From Balneolia bacterium (GTDB lineage: Bacteria > Bacteroidota > Rhodothermia > Balneolales > Cyclonatronaceae): a stretch of DNA of 35,091 nt. Positions 18,735-28,171 of the stretch are shown here, piece after piece (positions within the stretch are counted from its first letter, which is position 1; the number at the start of each line of letters is the position of its first letter). The stretch is from contig PWID01000124.1 in assembly GCA_003555145.1 (NCBI GenBank), positions 1-35,091 of the forward strand. Direction: 5' to 3'. Position numbers and translations under genes: made by a program. The notes under the pieces are model-generated. The model had not been told where the DNA came from and did no database searches. It saw only the letters and a program-made list of their open reading frames with translations.

Positions 18735-20033
18735 TTGAGCTTTACAGAATCACTTCAAAAGAAATCTCAGGAGCCGGAAAAAACCGTGCTTGTTGGCCTT
18801 TATGGCCTCGAAACTCCCATTACGAAAGCCGGGGAATACATAGACGAGCTGGAAATGCTCGTAAATACGGCAGGCGGGAAGGTTATTGATAAAATCCTTC
18901 AGAATCGCGACAAACCCGATCCGACTACCTACATCGGTAAAGGGAAACTTGCCGAAATTGCAGCTTCCGCCAAGCAGATGGAAGCCGATATAATCATTTT
19001 TGATGATGATTTGTCTCCCACACAGGCTCGAAACATAGAGCGGGAAACGAAGATTAAAATTCTGGACCGAAGCGGTCTCATTCTGGATATTTTTGCATCC
19101 AGAGCGAAAACGGCGGCTGCCAAGACACAGGTTGAGCTTGCGCAGCTTCAGTATTTGCTACCACGACTTACCCGCTACTGGACTCACCTTTCCCGCCAAA
19201 AAGGTGGTATCGGAACCAAAGGCCCCGGTGAGACGCAGATCGAGACGGATCGTCGCCTTATCGGCAAGCGAATCTCCGTTTTGAAAAGTAAGCTTGAAAA
19301 GCTCGATAAGCAGCGCAAAACACAGCGTAAGGGGCGTGAAGGTACGCTACGTATTGCCCTGGTTGGCTATACAAACGTAGGAAAGTCATCTTTGTTGAAT
19401 GCGCTAACATCTACTGATGTTCTTGCGGAAAATAAACTTTTCGCCACTTTGGATTCGACTGTGCGTCGCTTTGATACCAACAGTACCTCTGTTTTACTTT
19501 CCGATACGGTAGGCTTCATAAGGAAGCTTCCCCATCACCTTGTGGACAGCTTTAAATCTACTCTCGATGAAATTCGTGAGTCGGATATGCTAATCCATGT
19601 GATGGACACCGCGTCTGATTCGGTGCTTGAGTACAAAAAAGTAGTGGATGAAACGCTTAAGGGTATAGGTAGCGACGACAAGCCAACAATTCTGGCGTTT
19701 AATAAAATTGATGCTGTATCCGATCCTGAAACTCTTGCCGGCCTTAAGCGAGAATTTCCGGATGCGGTATTTATTTCAGCCTCCAGAGGTATTGGTCTCG
19801 GCAAGCTTGAAAACAAAATTGAAACCTATGCAATGGCCGATTATGTGAAAACCGACATGAAAATCAGCCTGCAGAACTTCAAAGCTATAAGCTACATCTT
19901 CGATTCTGCAGAAGTATTTCATAAAAAGTATTTTGATGAGTACATTGATATCAGCTTCCTTATCAGAAAAGACAAGCTTGCCCGGCTGGAGGATATGCTC
20001 GAACCGGAAGATCTTGTAGATGAGCTCGCCTGA
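18735..20033 (+). CDS. hflX: GTPase HflX
   Basis: 432-aa ORF (TTG start); YIGKGKLAEIA, DDDLSPTQARNIE, VLDR-like ILDRSGLILDIFASRAKT, GPGETQIETDRR, ALVGYTNVGKSSLLNAL, DTVGFIRKLPHHLVDSFKSTL. Confidence 0.97.
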   Translation: MSFTESLQKKSQEPEKTVLVGLYGLETPITKAGEYIDELEMLVNTAGGKVIDKILQNRDKPDPTTYIGKGKLAEIAASAKQMEADIIIFDDDLSPTQARNIERETKIKILDRSGLILDIFASRAKTAAAKTQVELAQLQYLLPRLTRYWTHLSRQKGGIGTKGPGETQIETDRRLIGKRISVLKSKLEKLDKQRKTQRKGREGTLRIALVGYTNVGKSSLLNALTSTDVLAENKLFATLDSTVRRFDTNSTSVLLSDTVGFIRKLPHHLVDSFKSTLDEIRESDMLIHVMDTASDSVLEYKKVVDETLKGIGSDDKPTILAFNKIDAVSDPETLAGLKREFPDAVFISASRGIGLGKLENKIETYAMADYVKTDMKISLQNFKAISYIFDSAEVFHKKYFDEYIDISFLIRKDKLARLEDMLEPEDLVDELA

Positions 20034-20096
20034 GAAATGTTTAGACGTTACCAAGCGTTACCATACTAACTAAACCTCAGACTTAACGTTTTTATC

Positions 20097-20765
20097 ATGT
20101 ATCTGCACGAAATAGTAAATCCAGCCTACGTGCCACTGCGCGCGACCAATACCATTGCTGATGGTCTGGATGCGATGCATGAACAAGACGTTGATACGGT
20201 TGCCCTCATCGATTTTACGACTGGCCATTTGCTGGGAACAGCACATTTAGCCGATATTGAAACCGAAAAAGACAGATCCCAAACGCTGTTTTCCAAAGTG
20301 AGGAAAAAGCCCTTCACCCTTAAGGCGAGCCTGCATATTGCGGATGCGATTCACGAAATGGCTACACAGAGCAAGGATTTCGCAGTTGTAATGGATGCGG
20401 AAAACATGTTTTCCGGCCTTGTATTTCGTGCCGATGCCGAACGTGCCCTCGCTGGTTTATTTAATGCCGATAAGGAAGGGGCTGTTATTATGATTGAGGT
20501 TACCCCAAACGATTACAGCCTCATAGATCTGGTTCGCTTAACGGAACAGGAGAGCATTAAAATTCTGAGTCTTGGAGTAGATGCCCCGGAGATTGCCGGA
20601 CAGCGTTTCCGAATTTCGATGAAGGTAAACACCACCGATATAGGCAACCTGCTTCGGGCGCTAAACCGGTATGGCTATGTGATTACTTCCAAAACCGAAG
20701 ACGAAGAAACCGATGAAGATCTGCACGACCGGGCCGATGAATTTATGCGTTTTCTCAATATTTGA
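20097..20765 (+). CDS. CBS-domain protein with C-terminal ACT-like region
   Basis: 222-aa ORF; paired CBS-like segments (TIADGLDAMHEQDVDTVALIDFTTGHLLG; ASLHIADAIHEMATQSKDFAVVMDAENMFSGLV), then MIEVTPNDYSLIDLVRLTEQESIKILSL. Confidence 0.78.
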   Translation: MYLHEIVNPAYVPLRATNTIADGLDAMHEQDVDTVALIDFTTGHLLGTAHLADIETEKDRSQTLFSKVRKKPFTLKASLHIADAIHEMATQSKDFAVVMDAENMFSGLVFRADAERALAGLFNADKEGAVIMIEVTPNDYSLIDLVRLTEQESIKILSLGVDAPEIAGQRFRISMKVNTTDIGNLLRALNRYGYVITSKTEDEETDEDLHDRADEFMRFLNI

Positions 20766-20818
20766 GTAAATCCCCGCCACTGCCTGCCTAATCTTTTGCT
20801 AACCCCGCAAAAACACTG

Positions 20819-20874
20819 GTTAGAACGATATTTTATCGTGTAACTTGTATGTGAAACGCAGCCTCTGGTGCGTT
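20819..20874 (+). promoter_or_regulatory. Structured leader upstream of the large TPR gene (two inverted repeats)
   Basis: GTTA-ga-ACGATA-ttt-TATCGT-g-TAAC (20819-20844) and AACGCA-gcctctgg-TGCGTT (20855-20874). Confidence 0.4.
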
Positions 20875-20980
20875 AACTTGCGTAAGCCACCGTAATGATA
20901 GCACTGCATCTTGTCGTAAACTTCTATTATATTACAGTGTTTTTTGTACAGCGTACCCATCATTCTAAATCCTAACGGCG

Positions 20981-23971
20981 TTGGTCAATTTTTTCAGATT
21001 TTTCACTCTTCTTCTGGTTTTAATAACCGCCACACAGTTTACTGCTGAGGTTCATGCCCAGCACGATCAGACCCCGGAAGCCGATCTTTTGTTCACAGGC
21101 ATCACACTGTATGAAAACGGACAGTTCGATGAAGCCGTCCGTGCCCTGGAAGCTTTTAAGGAAAATGAAGGAAATGAGCGTCAGCGCCGGACAGCCATGT
21201 ACTATATTGCGCTGTCTCAGGCTGCCCTGGAGCCCGACCGCACCATCATGTATTTTGATACTTTTATTGCGGAATATCCGGAAAGCCGTGAAGCTGCTCA
21301 GCTATATGTCGATTTGGCTCACCGCTACAGCTACGAGGGTAATCTGGATGAAGCCATTGCGCTTTATGAAAAAGCCCTGAGTCTTCAGCTGCCGGCCGAT
21401 CTCGCTCCACAAGTACTTTACTGGACGGCCGAATCCTATGTGAGCAAGCGTGATTATGAACAGGCTCACCACTTTTTCGGGCGTATTCCCGATGAACATC
21501 CGGGCTCCCGCTTTGCCCCGAAGGCGCTGTATACGCAGGGACGCCTTCACCTTATGGAAAACGAGAACGACGCCGCCGCGGCAAAGTTCGAGCGCCTTAG
21601 AAACAGCTACCCGGTAGCAGAGGTGGTCGGGCGCATCGGTACAGCGTTGGGTGAAGCATATTACCGGCAGGGTCGTTACCGCGAGGCTATTGAGTCGCTG
21701 AGCGGAGAAATGGGGCGGCTGGACTCACGACAGCAGTCTAAAGCATCCCTTATTATTGCCGAAAGCTACAACTACCTCGATGAGCTGGATAACGCTGCAA
21801 CCTGGTATCGTCGCTATATCCGCCTCAATGAAGGCACCGAAGAAGAGCGTCTGGCACACTACGGCCTTGGCTGGGTGTTTCATAAACAGGGTGTCTACCA
21901 CTGGGCAGCGGAATCCTTTGGTCGTGCGGTAACATCGCGAGACGATGTCTCCCGCCGTGCCATGTATTATAAAGCCGTAAACCAGAAGCTGGCTGGTCGT
22001 TACGATCAGGCGCTGAATACTTTCGAAGAATTTTCAAAAACCTTCACAACCGGCCCCTGGGTTGAGCAGGCTTATTACGAGTGGGCCATCATCCTTTTTG
22101 AGATAGGTGATCATGTTTCGGCAATCGAGCGACTTCTGTATGTAGTTCGCAATCTGGAGCCGCTGGATAATCCCGGTGCGGTTTACACCCTCCTAGGTGA
22201 AGCCTACTTCGCGAATGCAGAGTATACCCGGGCTATTGAGTCGTTCCAGCGTGCCGAAGCTTCCGGGGAGGTAACGCCTGAAGCTCAGCTTGAAGCCAGG
22301 TTTCAGCGTGCGTGGGTATTGTATCAGAATCGTGCCTTCGACGAGGCACAGCCTATATTCGAAAGCGTATACGTACAAAGTCCGGATTCTGAACTGGGCG
22401 GAGAAGCCTTGTTCTGGAGTGCCGACAGCTACTATAATATTCGTGAGTTCGGTCCGGCCAGCGCCCGTTTTCAGCGCTATCTTGCTGAATTCCGCGATGG
22501 AGAGTTCAGATCAGCTGCAAGGTATTCACTGGGCTGGAGCTACTTTATGCTGGGAGAATTTGAGCGGGCAATTCCGCCGCTTCGACAGTTTCTCGATAAC
22601 TTTGAGGAGCCTGAAATAGCAATCTTTCCATACGACATTGATGCCAAGCTTCGCATAGCCGACGCCAATTTTGCCCTTCGTAATTACGACGAAGCTATTG
22701 CCTTCTACGAAAATGCCCAGGCATTTGAGCGCAGCGCAGACTATGCAACTTACCAGATTGCCAACAGCTTCTATCGTAACGATCAGACTTTTGAAGCTGT
22801 ACGTACATTCCGCCAGCTTATCAGCGACTTCCCGCAGAGCGGATTCCGCGAGCAGGCGCAGTACAGCATTGGCTACATTTATCTGCTTTCAGGTAATTAT
22901 TCGCAGGCCATTCAGGAGTTTGAGCGTACCATCGAGCGCTTTCCACGCTCGCAGTGGGCCGCCCGGGCGCAGTACAATATTGGTAACGCTCACTTCAATG
23001 CGGGTGAATATACAGCGGCTATAGCTGCCTACCAGCGGGTTCTGGACCGCTATCCGCAGAGCGACCTTATTATTGAGGCTGTTAACGGTATTCAGTTTGC
23101 GCAGGAAGCTGCGGGTCAGAGCGACACAAGTACCCAAAAGCTGGAAGAGTTTATAGCATCTAACCCTCAGGCAGGGACGGCTGATCAGCTGCGTTTTCGT
23201 CAGGCACAGTCCCTTCTTGAAACCTCCGATTATGAAGGCGCGGTGCAGTCGTTCAGACAGTATATCCGCGTTACGAACAACGAGCGCATGATACCCGAGG
23301 CCTGGTACAACATTGCTGAAGCACACAGAAGGGCAGGACAGCGGGATCAGGCAAGAGAAGCATACCGAACCGTGATAGATGATTTCCCCAACAGTGATCG
23401 TCGCGGTACCGCTTTACTCGAGCTGGGTAATATGCATTTAAGTGCCGGTGAATACGACAACGCCATGACCCGCTTTAGTCAGCTTGCTGAAAGCAGCCGA
23501 AGCCTGCGTTTCGACGCCAGAATCGGCATGGGTAATGCCGCGCTCGGAAAGGGTGATATTTCTGCGGCTGAATCCAGCTTCAATCAGGCGGCCGGTTTGG
23601 GTGGCGATCAGAATCAGGTGCAGCTTGGATTGGCTAAAGTGGATTTTCAGCGGAATAATTTCAGTCAGGCCCGGGACAAGTTCCGTGAAGTATCGGAAAG
23701 CAGTTCGGGAGTAACCGGTGCTGAAGCTCAGTTCCGCTACGGCTTATCGCTGCAGCGTATGAACAGCCATATCGATGCCATAAGAGAGTTTGGAAACGTA
23801 CGTATCTTTTTCGGGGCCTACACAAACTGGGTTGCAGAGGCCATGCTGGCGTCTATCGACTCGAATCTGGCCCTGGGCAACCGCACGGAAGCCGAGCAGA
23901 TAAGCCGAATGGTGCGGGAAGAATATCCCGGAACCGGTTATGCTCAAAGGGCACAGTCTAAAATCAGATAA
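20981..23971 (+). CDS. Secreted/periplasmic TPR-repeat protein (YbgF/BamD-like repeats)
   Basis: 996-aa ORF (TTG start); N-term signal peptide FFRFFTLLLVLITATQFTAEVHA; many repeats such as AQYNIGNAHFNAGEYTAAIAAYQRVLDRYPQS. Confidence 0.9.
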   Translation: MVNFFRFFTLLLVLITATQFTAEVHAQHDQTPEADLLFTGITLYENGQFDEAVRALEAFKENEGNERQRRTAMYYIALSQAALEPDRTIMYFDTFIAEYPESREAAQLYVDLAHRYSYEGNLDEAIALYEKALSLQLPADLAPQVLYWTAESYVSKRDYEQAHHFFGRIPDEHPGSRFAPKALYTQGRLHLMENENDAAAAKFERLRNSYPVAEVVGRIGTALGEAYYRQGRYREAIESLSGEMGRLDSRQQSKASLIIAESYNYLDELDNAATWYRRYIRLNEGTEEERLAHYGLGWVFHKQGVYHWAAESFGRAVTSRDDVSRRAMYYKAVNQKLAGRYDQALNTFEEFSKTFTTGPWVEQAYYEWAIILFEIGDHVSAIERLLYVVRNLEPLDNPGAVYTLLGEAYFANAEYTRAIESFQRAEASGEVTPEAQLEARFQRAWVLYQNRAFDEAQPIFESVYVQSPDSELGGEALFWSADSYYNIREFGPASARFQRYLAEFRDGEFRSAARYSLGWSYFMLGEFERAIPPLRQFLDNFEEPEIAIFPYDIDAKLRIADANFALRNYDEAIAFYENAQAFERSADYATYQIANSFYRNDQTFEAVRTFRQLISDFPQSGFREQAQYSIGYIYLLSGNYSQAIQEFERTIERFPRSQWAARAQYNIGNAHFNAGEYTAAIAAYQRVLDRYPQSDLIIEAVNGIQFAQEAAGQSDTSTQKLEEFIASNPQAGTADQLRFRQAQSLLETSDYEGAVQSFRQYIRVTNNERMIPEAWYNIAEAHRRAGQRDQAREAYRTVIDDFPNSDRRGTALLELGNMHLSAGEYDNAMTRFSQLAESSRSLRFDARIGMGNAALGKGDISAAESSFNQAAGLGGDQNQVQLGLAKVDFQRNNFSQARDKFREVSESSSGVTGAEAQFRYGLSLQRMNSHIDAIREFGNVRIFFGAYTNWVAEAMLASIDSNLALGNRTEAEQISRMVREEYPGTGYAQRAQSKIR

Positions 23972-24008
23972 GCTTCATTTTTCAGATCAGACCTACTCAC
24001 ACAATTTC

Positions 24009-25313
24009 ATGATTAAAACGATAGAGCCGGTACGCTCTCTCAACGGTGTAATTACCGATCTGCCGGCCGATAAATCCATTGCGCACCGCGCTGCTCTTTT
24101 TGCTGCAATAGCAAAAGGAGACTCAACGATTAAAAATTACTCTAACGCAGCCGATCCGCAAAGTACGCTCGAATGCCTCAAGGGGCTGGGTGTAGACATC
24201 ACTATGAAAGGAAGCACCATTGTGATTCACGGCAGAGGTCGTAAAGGACTCCGGCCGGTGCACGAAAAGCTGGACTGCGGCAACTCAGGTACAACCATGC
24301 GATTGCTGAGTGGTATTCTTAGCGGCAGTAATCAGCAGGTATGTTTAACGGGTGATGCTTCCCTTTCCTCACGGCCCATGGCTCGCGTGCTTAACCCGCT
24401 GAGGGAAATGGGCGCCTTGTGCGAAAGCACTGAAGGCGAACGCGCACCTCTTTGTTTTAAGAATCACGGTGGCCTTGAAGCCATCACTTATGAACTTCCG
24501 ATGGCCAGTGCTCAGGTGAAATCCTGCGTTTTACTTGCCGGACTTTTTGCCCGGGGTGAAACCAGGGTGGTAGAGAACCTTCCCAGCCGCGACCATACGG
24601 AGCGTATGCTGGGTTTGGAAATCGATTTTAACGCAGACGGAACACGAGTTATAAAAAGCAGCCGGAGCGTGGAGTTGAGGCCAATTAATATGAGCATACC
24701 CGGCGATATATCTGGCGCTGCATTTTGGATGGTGGCCGGATCGCTTGTTCCTGATTCGCGTATCGAACTGAAGCAGGTAGGTATAAATCCTACCCGGAGC
24801 GCGGTCATGAGTATACTGAAGCGTATGGGGGCTGACATAAGAATTGCCAATACGGTAGACGATGCATCGCTTCAGGGCGGAGAGCCCACGGCAGACATCA
24901 TAATAAAAAGCAATAATCTTAAAGCTGTAGAGCTTCTACCGGCCGAAATTCCGAACGCCATCGACGAGATTCCCGTGCTGGCCGTGGCAATGTGCATGGC
25001 TAAAGGAACGTCAAAAGTGCGGGGAGCATCCGAGCTTCGGGCCAAGGAAACCGATCGCATCAGCGCAGTGGTGGAAATGCTCACCAAGGCCGGTGCAGAC
25101 GTAACCGAATATGAAGACGGTTTCGAAGTTAAAGGAAACCCTGATTTTGTGCCCAAACCTGCGGTTTATGCATCACACCATGATCATCGAATAGCAATGG
25201 CCTCAGCCGTAATGGCGATGTGCGCATCGGACTCGTCATCTATAGAAGGCGCCGACTGTGTGGCGGTTTCGTATCCATCGTTTTTCGAGCATCTGGCCAA
25301 GTTAACCTCGTAA
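24009..25313 (+). CDS. aroA: 3-phosphoshikimate 1-carboxyvinyltransferase (EPSP synthase)
   Basis: DKSIAHRAALFAAIAKG, LDCGNSGTTMRLLSGIL, GDASLSSRPM, LRAKETDRISA, DHRIAMASAVM. ATG at 24009 gives the canonical N-terminus; ORF track extends to 23940. Confidence 0.96.
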   Translation: MIKTIEPVRSLNGVITDLPADKSIAHRAALFAAIAKGDSTIKNYSNAADPQSTLECLKGLGVDITMKGSTIVIHGRGRKGLRPVHEKLDCGNSGTTMRLLSGILSGSNQQVCLTGDASLSSRPMARVLNPLREMGALCESTEGERAPLCFKNHGGLEAITYELPMASAQVKSCVLLAGLFARGETRVVENLPSRDHTERMLGLEIDFNADGTRVIKSSRSVELRPINMSIPGDISGAAFWMVAGSLVPDSRIELKQVGINPTRSAVMSILKRMGADIRIANTVDDASLQGGEPTADIIIKSNNLKAVELLPAEIPNAIDEIPVLAVAMCMAKGTSKVRGASELRAKETDRISAVVEMLTKAGADVTEYEDGFEVKGNPDFVPKPAVYASHHDHRIAMASAVMAMCASDSSSIEGADCVAVSYPSFFEHLAKLTS

Positions 25314-25336
25314 GAGGAGACGGAAGGATGGAGGAA

Positions 25337-25505
25337 AGCGCAGCGACAGCGAGCTAACAGCGAAGCGGAGCGTAGCCAAACTGGCGCAGGCTCTGCTGAC
25401 AAGCGGAGACCGCCCCAAACGGTGCGAAGCACCCAAACAGTATTAATCTGCATCTGAGCAGCTCCTGTCACCTGATACCTGTCACCTGAATCCTGCTCCC
25501 TGACA
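25337..25505. repeat. Composite intergenic repeat island: AGCG ladder, two short hairpins, CCTGNNN heptad array
   Basis: AGCG at 25337, 25342, 25348, 25359, 25364, 25369; GCGG-aga-CCGC (25403-25413); GGTGC-gaa-GCACC (25421-25433); CCTGTCA CCTGATA CCTGTCA CCTGAAT CCTGCTC CCTGACA (25464-25505). Confidence 0.85.
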
Positions 25506-25562
25506 GACTGTTCCCTCCGGTTGCCAATACGGCAGTTAGTTAATGGCATAATTTTTTGGCAC

Positions 25563-25570
25563 TATGTTTG
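25563..25570 (+). promoter_or_regulatory. Candidate -7 element (TAnnTTTG) upstream of hsp20
   Basis: TATGTTTG exactly matches the Bacteroidota -7 consensus about 30 nt upstream of the hsp20 ATG; no clear -33 TTTG seen. Confidence 0.4.
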
Positions 25571-25600
25571 CCTCTTTGAAGGAAAACAGGATTCAAAATT

Positions 25601-26029
25601 ATGTCACATTTCAACTTTAGCGAATTGGAACAGCGCCTTAACGAGCTTGGAGAGGATTTTTCCGGGTTTATGGAGCGCGTGGTTTCCAAAACCGAAAAAA
25701 GCGAAGGCTTTCGGCCGACACTGGATGTTATAAAAGGTGATGATACCATCATACTTGTAATGGATCTTCCGGGCATGGAAAAATCTGATGTGGTGATTTC
25801 TCACCGGAATCAGGTTTTAAGCATTTCGGGAACGCGCCGTACAAACTATACGGCTGAAACTGAATTTTTGAAACAAGAGCGGAGCACAGGTTCTTTTACA
25901 CGCTCATTCACGCTGCCTGTAAATGTCAATTCGACAGAAATAAAGGCATCGATGAAGCAAGGTGTACTTGAGGTAAGTGTGCCGTTAAAAGGTGATGCAC
26001 CCGAGTCTGAAACGATTATAATTGAATAG
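25601..26029 (+). CDS. Hsp20/alpha-crystallin family small heat shock protein
   Basis: 142-aa ORF; RPTLDVIKGDDTIILVMDLPGMEKSDVVISHRNQVLSISGTR...SFTRSFTLPVNVNSTEIKASMKQGVLEVSVP. Confidence 0.95.
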   Translation: MSHFNFSELEQRLNELGEDFSGFMERVVSKTEKSEGFRPTLDVIKGDDTIILVMDLPGMEKSDVVISHRNQVLSISGTRRTNYTAETEFLKQERSTGSFTRSFTLPVNVNSTEIKASMKQGVLEVSVPLKGDAPESETIIIE

Positions 26030-26063
26030 AATAAGAACAGTAAAATTAAACGTATAAAAGAAA

Positions 26064-27995
26064 ATGGGAAAAATAATAGGAATTGACCTTGGTACCACTA
26101 ACTCCTGCGTCTCGGTAATGGAAGGAAACGACCCGGTCGTTATCCCCAACGCTGAGGGCGGGCGCACGACTCCATCGGTTGTGGCCTTCACCAAAGACGG
26201 CGAACGTCTTGTGGGAGCACCTGCCAAGCGTCAGGCGATTACCAATCCAACGAAAACTGTTGCATCAATCAAGCGCTTCATGGGTCGTAAATTCGACGAG
26301 GTTGCCAATGAAATCTCCGATAACGCCTACGAGGTTGTTAAAGGTGATGACGGCACAGCCCGTGTAAACATTGATGACCGCAAGTATGCGCCGCAGGAAA
26401 TTTCTGCCATGGTTCTTCAGAAAATGAAGCAGACCGCTGAAGAATACCTCGGCGAGAAAGTAACTGAAGCCGTTATCACCGTACCGGCTTACTTCAACGA
26501 TTCCCAGCGTAAGGCCACACAGGAAGCCGGCGCTATTGCAGGTCTTGAAGTGAAGCGTATCATTAACGAGCCAACCGCTGCGGCTCTGGCCTACGGTCTT
26601 GATAAAAAAGACAAGAACCAGACTATTGCCGTGTATGACCTTGGTGGTGGTACATTCGATATCTCTATCCTGGAGCTTGGTGATGGCGTATTTGAAGTAA
26701 AATCCACAAATGGTGATACTCACCTCGGTGGTGATGACTTCGACTCCCGTCTGATTAAATTCCTCGTTTCGGAATTCAAAAACTCCGACGGAATCGACCT
26801 CACTAAAGATGCCATGGCTATGCAGCGCCTCAAAGACGCCGCTGAAAAAGCCAAAATTGAGCTTTCAAGCTCTGCCAAAACCAACGTGAATCTTCCGTTC
26901 ATTACGGCTGATCAGGCTGGACCTAAGCACCTTAACGTAGACATCTCCCGCTCCAAGTTTGAGCAATTGGTTGATGACCTCGTGAAGCGCACGCTTGAGC
27001 CTTGCCAGAAAGCTATTAAGGATGCCAAAGTTTCCAAGACCGAAATCGATCAGATCATTCTGGTAGGTGGATCAACACGTATTCCTAAAATTCAGGAAGC
27101 CGTTAAGGAATTCTTCGGAAAAGAGCCAAGCAAAGGCGTAAACCCGGATGAAGTAGTTGCCGTAGGTGCTGCTATTCAGGGTGGTGTTCTTGCCGGTGAT
27201 GTGAAAGACGTAATTCTGCTCGACGTAACCCCGCTCTCTCTGGGTATCGAAACCCTTGGCGGCGTAATGACCAAGTTGATTGACGCCAACACAACCATCC
27301 CGACCAGCAAGAAAGAGTCTTTCTCTACTGCTGCCGACAACCAGACTTCTGTGGAAATCCACATTCTGCAGGGTGAACGCACCAGAGCAGCGGACAACCG
27401 CACGCTAGGTAAGTTCCACCTCGACGGAATTCCGCCGGCACCACGCGGCATGCCACAAGTCGAAGTTTCCTTCGATATTGATGCAAACGGTGTGCTTAAC
27501 GTGAGCGCCAAAGACAAGGCGACTGGTAAAGAGCAGAACATCCGCATCGAATCCAGCTCAGGACTTTCTGAGGAGGAAATCGAAAATATGCGTAAGGCTG
27601 CCGAAGAGCATGCCGACGAAGATAAGCAGGTACGTGAGCGTATAGACAAGCTGAACCAGGCTGATTCCATGGTGTTCTCCAGCGAGAAGAATCTGGGTGA
27701 GTATGGCGATAAGCTTTCTGACGACACCAAGTCTAAAATTCAGGCTGCACTCGATGAGCTCAAAGAAGCCCACAAGGCTGAAAACGTTGATGCTATTGAC
27801 GGCTTAATCGAAAACCTGAACAAAACCTGGGCAGACGCCACGCAGGAAATGCAGGCAGCCGGTGCACAGCCGGGTGCTGAAGGCGCTGAAGGCGGAGCGC
27901 AGGCAGAAGGTTCAGCCGAAGCCGGCGGATCAGACGACGACGCAGTCGATGCCGACTACGAAGTTGTAGACGAAGATGAGAAGAAAAAAGACTGA
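26064..27995 (+). CDS. dnaK: Molecular chaperone DnaK (Hsp70)
   Basis: 643-aa [50 protein letters not shown]-term [15 protein letters not shown]. Confidence 0.99.
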   Translation: MGKIIGIDLGTTNSCVSVMEGNDPVVIPNAEGGRTTPSVVAFTKDGERLVGAPAKRQAITNPTKTVASIKRFMGRKFDEVANEISDNAYEVVKGDDGTARVNIDDRKYAPQEISAMVLQKMKQTAEEYLGEKVTEAVITVPAYFNDSQRKATQEAGAIAGLEVKRIINEPTAAALAYGLDKKDKNQTIAVYDLGGGTFDISILELGDGVFEVKSTNGDTHLGGDDFDSRLIKFLVSEFKNSDGIDLTKDAMAMQRLKDAAEKAKIELSSSAKTNVNLPFITADQAGPKHLNVDISRSKFEQLVDDLVKRTLEPCQKAIKDAKVSKTEIDQIILVGGSTRIPKIQEAVKEFFGKEPSKGVNPDEVVAVGAAIQGGVLAGDVKDVILLDVTPLSLGIETLGGVMTKLIDANTTIPTSKKESFSTAADNQTSVEIHILQGERTRAADNRTLGKFHLDGIPPAPRGMPQVEVSFDIDANGVLNVSAKDKATGKEQNIRIESSSGLSEEEIENMRKAAEEHADEDKQVRERIDKLNQADSMVFSSEKNLGEYGDKLSDDTKSKIQAALDELKEAHKAENVDAIDGLIENLNKTWADATQEMQAAGAQPGAEGAEGGAQAEGSAEAGGSDDDAVDADYEVVDEDEKKKD

Positions 27996-28031
27996 TAGCT
28001 CGGTTTTAAAATCATCTTACTGATGAATATG

Positions 28032-28070
28032 AAGCCCGTTCCGGCATTTGTCCGGGGCGGGCTTTTTTTA
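28032..28070 (+). terminator. Rho-independent terminator downstream of dnaK
   Basis: AAGCCCGTTCCGG-catttgt-CCGGGGCGGGCTT followed by T-run. Confidence 0.88.
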
Positions 28071-28106
28071 TGATCCAGGACAACAGTCTATTCATAAAGC
28101 TAAAAC

Positions 28107-28146
28107 AAAAAAGCTCCTTCGACCGAAGACCGAAGGAGCTTTTTGT
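28107..28146 (-). terminator. Terminator of the downstream minus-strand lipoprotein gene (possibly bidirectional)
   Basis: AAAAAGCTCCTTCG-accgaagac-CGAAGGAGCTTTTT; T-tracts on both strands. Confidence 0.85.
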
Positions 28147-28171
28147 TGAGAAGAATCGAAACTAGTTTAAC

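Noticed and set aside
25184-25549. 121-aa minus-strand ORF spanning the repeat island
   Set aside because: Its translation (DRYQVTGAAQ...) is produced by the heptad array and repeats; overlaps the aroA 3' end.
27176-27730. 184-aa minus-strand ORF inside dnaK
   Set aside because: Ser-rich antisense artefact of dnaK codon bias.
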